From assembly GCA_946413655.1 (NCBI GenBank), contig CAMKLO010000005.1, positions 29,150 to 93,149 on the forward strand: a stretch of 64,000 bases of DNA. Direction: 5' to 3'. The notes below the pieces were generated by a model, which worked only from the letters and a program-made list of their open reading frames with translations, searched no databases and was not told the origin of the DNA. This DNA is from an uncultured Fibrobacter sp. (GTDB lineage Bacteria > Fibrobacterota > Fibrobacteria > Fibrobacterales > Fibrobacteraceae). Below are positions 25,974-33,001 of this stretch, in pieces (within the stretch, counting starts at the first letter, position 1; every line of letters starts with the position of its first letter). The translations under genes were made by a program, and so were the position numbers.

Positions 25974-26134
25974 GTCATGCCGGCCTGAGCCTGTCCCGGA
26001 CGAGTTCCGGGGTTGCGGGGTCTTCTTTTTGTTGTATATAAAAAGTTACGTCTGACTTGACTGGATTCTTCGCGGTTTACACCGCTCAGAATGACGTTGC
26101 TAGTAACTATGGACTAGTAACTAGTAACTAAAAA
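25974..26134. repeat. GTCAT-type palindromes plus CTAGTAA 7-bp array
   Basis: A GTCATGCC unit with CCCGGA/TTCCGGG stem occupies 25974-26018. A GGATTCTTCG ... CTCAGAATGACG unit occupies 26061-26097. From 26100 the heptamers CTAGTAA, CTATGGA, CTAGTAA, CTAGTAA, CTAAAAA run in phase and end 17 nt before the esterase start codon. Confidence 0.65.
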
Positions 26135-26138
26135 ATTC

Positions 26139-26146
26139 TATCATTC
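26139..26146 (+). promoter_or_regulatory. -10-like box TATCATTC 5 nt before a start codon
   Basis: TATCATTC, five nucleotides, ATG 26152; no Shine-Dalgarno sequence. It lies directly behind the CTAGTAA array. Confidence 0.3.
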
Positions 26147-26151
26147 CTCAA

Positions 26152-27204
26152 ATGAATCTTGTCCGCATATTTCTTTTGCTGGGGACGCTTGCCGCGTTCT
26201 CGTTCGGAGCATCTTCGACTATGGAAAACTTTCTGTTCAATGGCCGTTGGTCCCATGCCGATGGCGTGAGCCGCGTGAGTGCGCCTGCCTCGTCCATTAC
26301 GTTCAACGCCAAGGCGTCCTCGATTACGGTCACGCTCGAAGGCCAGTCCCGCTGGCGTCTCGACCGCGACGGCAAGCAGGTTGACCAGTTCGAAATCGGC
26401 TCGAAGGAAGAACACACGACCAAGGTCGAAGACGACGGCTCGTTCCACAAGTACCGCCTCATCAAGATTAGCGAAAGCGGCGCTCCCGAAGTCAAGTTCT
26501 ACGGAGTGCAGCTCGAAGGCGAATTCGGCGATGCTCCCAAGCCTTCTCAACGCCGCATCGAGTTCATCGGCGATTCCTTTACGGTGGGCTTTGGCTGCGA
26601 AGGTTCGTCGGCGGATGACGGTTCCCTCGAGTTCGAGAAGACGAACGCGTCCAAGAGCTACGCCTACCTTCTGGCGAGCGGCTTTGGCGCCGACTATCAG
26701 GTGAACGCGTTCAGCGGTCGCGGTCTCGTGCGCAACTACGATAATATTGTGCCCAAATGGACACTAGAACGCCTTTACGACTATACGGTAATGGGCTCGG
26801 TGACGGAGTACCCGAAGCCGGAACGCTGGAACTTCGAAAATTTCCACCCGCAGGTGATTGTCGTCTTTGTCGGAATCAACGATTTCCAGGGGAATCCGCC
26901 TTATGCGGACAAGGGTAAATTCAAGAAAGCTTATGCCGCCCTGCTCGCAAAGCTCCGCAAGGCGCACCCGGGCGTAAAGTTCCTGCTCGTTTCTACGAAA
27001 ATCTGGCCCAACGATGATCTCGGCCCGACCGTCAAGGCGATTTACGATGCCGAAATTGCCGCAGGGCATAAGGATTTGGAGTACAAACACGTCTATACGT
27101 CGAACGTCGCCCTGCTCGGACACCCCGATACGCACTCCCAGGAGGAACTTGCTAACACTTTGAGACCCATAATAGCCCGTCTTGGACGATGGCTTTCAAG
27201 ATAA
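26152..27204 (+). CDS. Carbohydrate esterase family 2-like SGNH deacetylase
   Basis: This 350-aa secreted protein has a signal peptide (cleavage near SFGASS). Residues 22-125 form a jelly-roll typical of CE2 enzymes (NFLFNGRWSHADG start, VKFYGVQLEGEFG end). The SGNH part follows: IEFIGDSFTVGFGCEG with nucleophile Ser142, then VFVGINDFQG (block III, Asn) and LLGHPDTHSQEELANTL, where the motif usually reads HPnxxgh and the catalytic His is His-Pro or the following His. CE2 enzymes remove acetyl groups from xylan or glucomannan, which suits a plant-fibre degrader. It has no cellulose-binding module. Likely monocistronic, with a possible leaderless start. Confidence 0.85.
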   Translation: MNLVRIFLLLGTLAAFSFGASSTMENFLFNGRWSHADGVSRVSAPASSITFNAKASSITVTLEGQSRWRLDRDGKQVDQFEIGSKEEHTTKVEDDGSFHKYRLIKISESGAPEVKFYGVQLEGEFGDAPKPSQRRIEFIGDSFTVGFGCEGSSADDGSLEFEKTNASKSYAYLLASGFGADYQVNAFSGRGLVRNYDNIVPKWTLERLYDYTVMGSVTEYPKPERWNFENFHPQVIVVFVGINDFQGNPPYADKGKFKKAYAALLAKLRKAHPGVKFLLVSTKIWPNDDLGPTVKAIYDAEIAAGHKDLEYKHVYTSNVALLGHPDTHSQEELANTLRPIIARLGRWLSR

Positions 27205-27230
27205 TTTAATACACTGAAAAACCTTTTTTG

Positions 27231-27238
27231 TATATTTA
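27231..27238 (+). promoter_or_regulatory. Candidate -10 box TATATTTA
   Basis: TATATTTA follows TTTTTTG in the gap before the GGDEF gene. Transcription from here would include a 6-codon open frame (27249-27269) before the main start. Confidence 0.4.
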
Positions 27239-27271
27239 AAAAGGCTTTATGTCTAAAACGGATATGTGATT

Positions 27272-28603
27272 ATGTCTTCAAAGGTTATGCGGAAAGTTTA
27301 CGCCCTATTCAGGATGAATTTCCTGATTGTAGTGCTCTTGGTGGTTACTGCCGTAGCCATGTTTGCGTATAGGCATTTCCTGGATGAAGTCCTGGACATA
27401 AACCTCGCCGAGTACCCTTATGTGGTCGCTAGCGCGGATTCCGTGGATGGGGGTACGTCCGCCATTTCCATGAGCCGTACCGACACTTCCGTCGTCATTG
27501 AATATGAACTTCGCGAGGGGTACGCCTACCCGTACGTGGGCATCAAGATTTATCTCGGCGACGGAAAGACGATGGGCCGCGATCTTTCCAAGTACGATAG
27601 CATTTTCGTGTGGCTCAAGCCGCGTAACGAGGGCTCCGTGCGCCTTTACATGCGCGGTTACGACAGAGACATCTACCGCAAGAACGATGAGACGTCGCTC
27701 AAGTTCAACGAAATCGAGTTTTCTCCGACCAAGGAACCTTATCCGGCCGTGTTCGTGCCGCAGGAATTCCGTGTGGCGGGCTGGTGGGTTTCCCAGAACG
27801 AAATCAACGTGCACAAGGCGCGAGTCGATCTTTCGAATATTCCGCTTATCGAAATCCAGACCGGCACAAATGCTCCGCTGGGCTACGGCGGAATGGAAAT
27901 CAAGATGCTTCGCTTCAAGGGCAAGAAGATTTCTCAGGTCGATCTTGTGACGACGCTTGTCGCCCTCTGGTTTGTCACCTTCCTTATCATTCTTATCATC
28001 AGATTCTTTGACTACAGCCGTGAACGTGCGGTCAATAAGAAAAAGCAAGAAGAACTCAGGAAGAATCTCCGCGCTCTCGAAATCGAAAAGAGCGAATACG
28101 AAAAGTCCAGCAAGGAAGACCCGCTCACGGGTTGCCTCAACCGCGCTGGTTTCAGCGGCGTTCTTCTCCGCGAACAGGAAGAACTGAACAGAATCGGACG
28201 CCCTGTTTCGTTCATGATTTTTGATATCGACCATTTCAAGAACATCAACGATACTTACGGTCACCTGGTCGGCGATGAAGTTTTGGTGAACCTCGCGAAG
28301 CTTGTGCAGAGCATGATTCGCAATACCGATTCGCTTGTGCGTTGGGGCGGCGAAGAGTTTGTCATCTTGAGCGACGACACCAGCATCCAGAATGCTGCGT
28401 TCCTTGCCGAGAAGTTACGCAAGGCGATTGAAGCATCGACGCTCATTACGCAGCAGCGAGTGACGTGCTCCTTCGGCGTGACTGAGATGGTGCCGGGCGA
28501 AGACCCGAAGTCCCTCATTGCCCGTGCAGACAAGGCCTTGTATTCTTCCAAGGAAAGCGGGCGCAACCGCGTTACCGTGGCAACGTTCAGACGGAGCCGT
28601 TAA
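27272..28603 (+). CDS. Membrane-bound diguanylate cyclase (GGDEF)
   Basis: ATG 27272 is preferred over GTG 27266. Residues 12-32 form a membrane helix; residues 35-225 are a periplasmic region with beta-rich segments (VGIKIYLGDGKTMGRDLSKY, VRLYMRGYDRDIY) resembling a carbohydrate-binding jelly-roll; a second helix lies near 230-252. A coiled-coil linker (KKKQEELRKNLRALEIEKSE) leads into the GGDEF domain. The active motif is RWGGEEFVIL, the permitted GGEEF variant, and DIDHFKNINDTYGHLVGDEV is intact. It should make c-di-GMP from two GTP, gated by a periplasmic signal. No degenerate residues are visible, and the RxxD inhibitory site is not obvious. Confidence 0.9.
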   Translation: MSSKVMRKVYALFRMNFLIVVLLVVTAVAMFAYRHFLDEVLDINLAEYPYVVASADSVDGGTSAISMSRTDTSVVIEYELREGYAYPYVGIKIYLGDGKTMGRDLSKYDSIFVWLKPRNEGSVRLYMRGYDRDIYRKNDETSLKFNEIEFSPTKEPYPAVFVPQEFRVAGWWVSQNEINVHKARVDLSNIPLIEIQTGTNAPLGYGGMEIKMLRFKGKKISQVDLVTTLVALWFVTFLIILIIRFFDYSRERAVNKKKQEELRKNLRALEIEKSEYEKSSKEDPLTGCLNRAGFSGVLLREQEELNRIGRPVSFMIFDIDHFKNINDTYGHLVGDEVLVNLAKLVQSMIRNTDSLVRWGGEEFVILSDDTSIQNAAFLAEKLRKAIEASTLITQQRVTCSFGVTEMVPGEDPKSLIARADKALYSSKESGRNRVTVATFRRSR

Positions 28604-28617
28604 GACGTGGGCGCTTG

Positions 28618-29019
28618 ATGAAACGCTTTTCGAAAATTCATGCGTTGATGGCTTGCGCCCCAGTAGTTATAGCTTTTTCTGTGGCGCTCCTTTTGTCGTG
28701 CACGAAACAACCTGAAGTAGAAAATTTCAAGCAAATTCAGTTGCAGTGGAACGCGGCTGATGATGCTGCCGAGCAATCCGAATCCAAGGACAACTGCGTG
28801 ATTGAAATCACATCGAAGATCATGCGTCATCCGGTGGTGCTCAAGTCAAAGCTTGTCGAAATCTCTTACGAAGTGAAATACACCCTTGGCGAGAATGGCG
28901 TTCTGGCCTTTGATGCACGTTGTAGCGACAATCGTTTTGCCGATTTGGACGAGTGTTCGTGGCAGGCGACCTGTGGTGGCGGTTCGGGTTCTGTTGTAAA
29001 GTTCCACAACGAACGATAA
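28618..29019 (+). CDS. Predicted lipoprotein, 133 aa
   Basis: ATG 28618 lies 14 nt after the GGDEF gene stop. The signal peptide (residues 1-27) ends in lipobox LLLSCTK. The mature part has four to five Cys (DNCVIEI, DARCSDN, DECSWQATCGGG), suggesting disulfides. No family recognised. The close distance to the diguanylate cyclase suggests co-transcription and perhaps a periplasmic partner of its sensor region; that is inference. Confidence 0.55.
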   Translation: MKRFSKIHALMACAPVVIAFSVALLLSCTKQPEVENFKQIQLQWNAADDAAEQSESKDNCVIEITSKIMRHPVVLKSKLVEISYEVKYTLGENGVLAFDARCSDNRFADLDECSWQATCGGGSGSVVKFHNER

Positions 29020-29052
29020 TGGCGAACACTAACCTATTGAGGTGTATAAAGA

Positions 29053-29060
29053 TATCTTTG
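29053..29060 (+). promoter_or_regulatory. Candidate -10 box TATCTTTG
   Basis: An exact TAnnTTTG match lies about 97 nt upstream of the TIGR02147 gene start, in a 137-nt gap after the lipoprotein gene. Confidence 0.4.
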
Positions 29061-29156
29061 TATATGGTTCAGACCGCCCGTATTGTCTCATAATGGATGA
29101 GAATGGGAGAAAGTGATTGGAGAAATACGAAGAGCTGTCTGATGTGAGGATTTTCT

Positions 29157-29993
29157 GTGAAACCGATTTTTGAATACACCGACTATCGCGAATGGATTAG
29201 GGACGCTTTTGAGGATTTCAAAAAGCGTAAGACTGTTATATCCTGGCGATACATGGCGATGAAGCTCGGTGCGGATCCCGGAAACCTTCTGCGTATTTCC
29301 CAGGGCAAAATTCACCTTGCCGTGAATTTCATCAAGCCCATGGCGGATTTTTTCGAACTGGACGAAAAGGAAGCCGCCTACTGGACGGAACTTGTCTATT
29401 TCGGTCGTGCCAAGAGCGATCAGGAAGCTTTAAACCATTATGAAAAGATGCAGGCGCTCAAGGGCATCCCATTGAAGCGTCTTGCCAAAAAAGAACTCGA
29501 ATTTTATCGTCATTGGTATTATAACGCTATCCGTTCCGTCATTGGTATTTGTAATTTTAAAGATGATTATGAGGGTCTTGCGGAATGCTGTACGCCGGCA
29601 ATCACGGTGGAGCAGGCCAAGGATGCTATCAAGCTCCTGCATGACCTGAATATGATTTCTGAGGGGAAGGACGGATTCTGGAAAGTGAACGATACGTTTG
29701 TGAGTACTGGTGGTAACTGGAGGTCCGAAGCTGTTCGGGCTTTCCAGAAGGAGACGATTCGCCTCGCGGGCGAATCGCTTGAACGCCATGCGCCGCCACT
29801 TCGCGATATTAGCACCGTTACGATGACGTTCAACATGAACGATATCCAGCTGCTCCGTGAAAAGGTCAAGGAATTCCGTGCGGACTTGCTTCGCCTCTCG
29901 CAAGACGGCACCGGTGATGACACGGTGTTCCAGTTGAACGTGCAGCTATTCCCGCTTGCGTTTACCAAAAAATTGCAGGAGAAGTCAAAATGA
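29157..29993 (+). CDS. TIGR02147-family regulator
   Basis: The protein is 278 aa, cytosolic. It starts at GTG 29157 with GAGGA 6 nt upstream. It matches the TIGR02147/DUF4423 family, a large paralogous family defined in Fibrobacter succinogenes and also seen in some Proteobacteria: IFEYTDYREWIRDAFEDFK at the N-terminus, an HTH-like WRYMAMKLGADPGNLLRISQG, the LRDISTVTMTFNMNDI block, and a C-terminal VFQLNVQLFPLAF. Members are thought to act as transcription regulators and are often encoded next to a lipoprotein. Here the lipoprotein gene overlaps it by 4 nt. It is a strong marker for the source lineage. Confidence 0.9.
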   Translation: MKPIFEYTDYREWIRDAFEDFKKRKTVISWRYMAMKLGADPGNLLRISQGKIHLAVNFIKPMADFFELDEKEAAYWTELVYFGRAKSDQEALNHYEKMQALKGIPLKRLAKKELEFYRHWYYNAIRSVIGICNFKDDYEGLAECCTPAITVEQAKDAIKLLHDLNMISEGKDGFWKVNDTFVSTGGNWRSEAVRAFQKETIRLAGESLERHAPPLRDISTVTMTFNMNDIQLLREKVKEFRADLLRLSQDGTGDDTVFQLNVQLFPLAFTKKLQEKSK

Positions 29994-31642
29994 AACGGCT
30001 AGCCTGCATATTCTCAGTTTTTCTGCTCTGGAGTTGCTCCGATCCTGTTGCCGGTGGCCCCGGTAGCGAGACGACCAACGGTATCGCCTACGTGGGCGAT
30101 GGGGCCGCCGCTTCTTATGCTAGCGTGGCGGTCAGGAGCGTCGATTATACTTCGTCTGTCGATAGCGCGACGAATGCGCTCGTGAATGCGGACTTCTACG
30201 CCGATGCGGACGGACGTTTCTCGTTCGAGGCGCCGGAAGGCAAATACCGCTTGACGATTGTGCATGGTGGCTCTGCTTATACTGGACTTTATAAGACCAA
30301 GGGCGATACGAGTATTGGCTCTATCAATCTCGAACCGACAGCATCTCTTGGCGGTTTTGCCGAAGTTCCTAAAAAGTGTGAATTTGTGTGGGTTGGTGTG
30401 CGCGGCATGGATGTGCTTGTGCGTTCCGATTCTGTTGGGCGTTTCCAGCTTTCGCAGTTGCCGTCCAACGATTCGCTGCAGGTCTATTTCTTGCGCGGTG
30501 ACAACAATAAAGTCTATGATGACGTGTCGGTGAAGCTCGGCCCGAACGAAACGGAAGTAATCGACTTGCAGCCGGATACGCTCAAGAACAAGATCAAGTT
30601 CGTTGCCGTTGCCGATGGTAAGGTAGTCCCGTTTGCATCGCTTGCTATACGCAAGGTGGACTGGCGTCCCGATTCCCTGCATGTGAATAACGTTGTTGCC
30701 GAGGCTGATGCTTTTGCCGACAAGAATGGCATGTTTGCAATCGATTCCCTCAAGTCTGGCAATTATCGCGTAACGGTCACGCAGTCCGGGCTCGCTTATT
30801 CCAAGGTGCTTTCTGCAAAGCAGATTGCAAAACTCGATACCGTCAAGTTGCAGGAAACTGCAAACTACATGAGCCGCGTGACGCTCCATGCAGGCGATGA
30901 TTTCGCTTGGGTCGGCGTATATGGCTTGGATGTGTTGACGAAGACGAATGCGGAAGGCGTGTTCTCGCTCCCAATGCTTCCGTCCAAAGATACGCTAGAT
31001 GTTTATTTTATAAGTAAAAAAGATAGTTTGTATGCTGAAAATCGAATATTCCTCTCCGGAGGTACTGCCGATTTCGACTATCCATCTTTCGTGTTGCAGA
31101 ACTTTGAAAAGGATACTGCTAGCTGGTACTTCGATGCTGATACTAATGGTTTTGGTTCGAAGATTGTGTCCAAAGCGTTTGAAACCGATAAGGACCGCAA
31201 GTCCAAAGTGTTCCATGGCAAGTACAGTATGCCTGTAACGAACAATTTCGGTGCATGGGTCGTTACAGGAAAGGATCTCCGGCTTCCTTCTAATCTTGCT
31301 AAGAAAGATTCTGCTGGTTGGAATCTTTCATCGCTCGATTCCATTTCGTTCTATGCGAAGGGTTCCGGGCAGATTCGCGTATCGCTTGAAAATTGGGACA
31401 AGAAGTCCGAAGATGCGGGGCTCTCGCTTAAGGCAGCCTCGGAATGGAAAGATTTGAATGCGCAGAAATGGACTCGCTATGTCGTAAAATTCGACGACTT
31501 GTGCTATACCGCACAAGATGTGAGCTACTGCTATGTCGCATGGAATTTCCTGAAGGATGATGTTCGCCAGTTGAACTTCTTCGTAAGAAATGGAACAGAA
31601 TTCTATCTGGACGATATAGCGCTTTATGGCGTATATTTCTAA
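29990..31642 (+). CDS. Lipoprotein with carboxypeptidase-regulatory-like repeats and C-terminal galactose-binding-like domain
   Basis: ATG 29990 overlaps the preceding stop (ATGA). The signal peptide has lipobox LWSCSD. The mature part has at least three repeats of a carboxypeptidase-regulatory-like (transthyretin-type) domain, each with FYADADGRFSFEAPEGKYRL or AFADKNGMFAIDSLKSGNYR-like strands, alternating with short WVGVRGMDVLVRSD / WVGVYGLDVLTKTN units. Residues 365-550 form a beta-sandwich like a CBM11/CIA30 domain (NFEKDTASWYFDADTNGFG, FYAKGSGQIRVSLENWD, FYLDDIALYGV). It may bind polysaccharide at the cell surface under control of the TIGR02147 protein. Binding specificity is not predictable. 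Confidence 0.8.
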   Translation: MKRLACIFSVFLLWSCSDPVAGGPGSETTNGIAYVGDGAAASYASVAVRSVDYTSSVDSATNALVNADFYADADGRFSFEAPEGKYRLTIVHGGSAYTGLYKTKGDTSIGSINLEPTASLGGFAEVPKKCEFVWVGVRGMDVLVRSDSVGRFQLSQLPSNDSLQVYFLRGDNNKVYDDVSVKLGPNETEVIDLQPDTLKNKIKFVAVADGKVVPFASLAIRKVDWRPDSLHVNNVVAEADAFADKNGMFAIDSLKSGNYRVTVTQSGLAYSKVLSAKQIAKLDTVKLQETANYMSRVTLHAGDDFAWVGVYGLDVLTKTNAEGVFSLPMLPSKDTLDVYFISKKDSLYAENRIFLSGGTADFDYPSFVLQNFEKDTASWYFDADTNGFGSKIVSKAFETDKDRKSKVFHGKYSMPVTNNFGAWVVTGKDLRLPSNLAKKDSAGWNLSSLDSISFYAKGSGQIRVSLENWDKKSEDAGLSLKAASEWKDLNAQKWTRYVVKFDDLCYTAQDVSYCYVAWNFLKDDVRQLNFFVRNGTEFYLDDIALYGVYF

Positions 31643-31679
31643 AGATTTAGAAATAACTTTTTACAAATAAATTAAAATT

Positions 31680-31720
31680 AACAAGTTTCTCGGTAATAAG
31701 CGAGGACTTGTTATTTTTTT
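31680..31720 (+). terminator. Intrinsic terminator
   Basis: AACAAGT (31680-31686) and ACTTGTT (31706-31712) plus inner CTCG/CGAG form a stem with loop GTAATAAG. It is followed by ATTTTTTTG. It lies 38 nt after the lipoprotein stop codon. Confidence 0.75.
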
Positions 31721-31761
31721 GTTATGTATGTGGGCTCGTTTAGAGAAAAAAGCGTCGGCCA

Positions 31762-31837
31762 CAACCTTAAAAGGTGAGTGCCGCGACCATGCTTGTGTGG
31801 TCATGGTCGAGCCGTAAGGTTGGCGCTTGCGCCAGGT
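31762..31837 (+). ncRNA. Structured repeat element, copy A
   Basis: The segment can form three helices: CAACCTTA (31762-31769) with TAAGGTTG (31815-31822), 8 bp; GACCATG (31785-31791) with CATGGTC (31802-31808), 7 bp; and GGCGCTTGCGCC (31822-31833). AAGGT at 31771-31775 can compete for the first arm (local ACCTTAAAAGGT). The unpaired blocks CCGCG, CGAGCCGTAA and CTTG are shared with copies B and C, while stem sequences differ with compensation. There is no open frame of note. The transcribed strand and function are inferred. Confidence 0.5.
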
Positions 31838-31924
31838 ATTTTCTTCGCAGTAGCGTGCAAAACGAGTGTCGCTTTAATTTCGTTATGAATGTAGCTAGGT
31901 ACTGCTGACGCCATAGGCGTCAAA

Positions 31925-31998
31925 AGCATCAAAGGCGAATGCTGCGGTTGCACTTGTGCAAACATAGCTGAGCCGTAATTGCTGATGCTGAAAGCATC
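31925..31998 (+). ncRNA. Structured repeat element, copy B
   Basis: It has the same layout as copy A, 160 nt downstream. The first hairpin is TTGCA-CTTG-TGCAA (near 31948-31961), the linker is CATAGCTGAGCCGTAA, and the last hairpin is GATGCT-GAA-AGCATC (31984-31998). An upstream AGCATC (31925-31930) can compete for GATGCT, an alternative pairing of the same kind as in copy A. It ends about 100 nt before the ispA start. Confidence 0.5.
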
Positions 31999-32100
31999 CA
32001 CTCCGAGCTGGGGCCCCTCCCGCATGCTAAACTTCTTAAATTAAAGATTTAAAACTCTAGTTTTAGTGGTAAAGCCCTTTTAAGTGCGCGTCGAATTAAG

Positions 32101-32108
32101 TATCTTTG
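32101..32108 (+). promoter_or_regulatory. -10-like box TATCTTTG 5 nt before the ispA start
   Basis: An exact TAnnTTTG match is followed by TGCAC and ATG 32114. There is no Shine-Dalgarno sequence. It implies a leaderless message for the ispA-dxs operon, or else that the structured copies A and B upstream are not in this mRNA. Confidence 0.4.
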
Positions 32109-32113
32109 TGCAC

Positions 32114-33001
32114 ATGCAGTCTATTGAATCAGAAGCAAAAATTGCTCAGGATTATCTCGCCCGCATCGCAAAGGATGCCGAGGCGAAGTTTGATGAACAT
32201 CTCCCTCCAGTAACGGACCGTCCGTGCCGTTTGCACGAAGCCATGCGCTATTCCATGTTCGCAGGCGGTAAGCGTTTGCGTCCGGGCCTTGCGAAGGCCA
32301 CGTTCGACATGTTTGGCGGTAAGGGAGACAAGATTTGGCTTGCGACGAGTGCTCTCGAAATGCTCCACACGTTCAGCCTTATTCATGATGACCTTCCGTG
32401 TGTCGATAATGACGACTACCGCCGTGGCAAGCTCACGAGTCACAAGAAGTTTGGCGAAGCTACAGCCGTAATGGCGGGCGATGCCCTCTGTGTGCATGCT
32501 TTCGAGATGATGGGCAAGACCGGCAACGCGAAGGCTATCGAACTCCTCGCGCACCTGCTCGGCACCTACGGCATGATTGGCGGCGAGATGACCGACATCG
32601 AATGCGAAGGTAAGTCTGTCGATCTCGAAATTGTCGATTACATTCATTACCACAAGACGGCGGCCCTCATCGAGGCTTCGCTCCTCGTGGGTGCGATGCT
32701 TGCAGATGCAAGCGAAAAGGATATGGAAATCATCCGCAACTATGGCCGCTCCATCGGGCTTGCCTTCCAGATTGTGGATGATATTTTGGACATCGTCTCT
32801 ACGACTGAAGAATTGGGCAAGGACGCCGGGTCCGACATTGAAAACGGCAAGGCGACTTACCCGTCCATCGTGGGCTTGGAAAAGTCTAGGGAACGTGCCA
32901 AGGAACTTTACGAGGAATCCATCAAGGTCCTGGAAGGGCTGAAGTGCGATACCTCCATCCTCCGTTCTATAGCGGCATACATCATTACCCGAGTGAAATA
33001 A
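32114..33001 (+). CDS. ispA: Polyprenyl (farnesyl/geranylgeranyl) diphosphate synthase
   Basis: The protein is 295 aa from ATG 32114. It condenses IPP with allylic diphosphates to give FPP or GGPP for quinones and the undecaprenyl carrier. The first Asp-rich motif is LIHDDLPCVDNDDYRRG (DDxxxxD, typical for short-chain bacterial synthases), the second is FQIVDDILDIV; GGKRLRPGL and the Lys in HYHKTAAL are also present. The dxs gene starts at the very next base after the stop codon, so both belong to one isoprenoid operon. A longer GTG start at 32084 is possible but would place the TATCTTTG box inside the gene. Confidence 0.92.
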   Translation: MQSIESEAKIAQDYLARIAKDAEAKFDEHLPPVTDRPCRLHEAMRYSMFAGGKRLRPGLAKATFDMFGGKGDKIWLATSALEMLHTFSLIHDDLPCVDNDDYRRGKLTSHKKFGEATAVMAGDALCVHAFEMMGKTGNAKAIELLAHLLGTYGMIGGEMTDIECEGKSVDLEIVDYIHYHKTAALIEASLLVGAMLADASEKDMEIIRNYGRSIGLAFQIVDDILDIVSTTEELGKDAGSDIENGKATYPSIVGLEKSRERAKELYEESIKVLEGLKCDTSILRSIAAYIITRVK

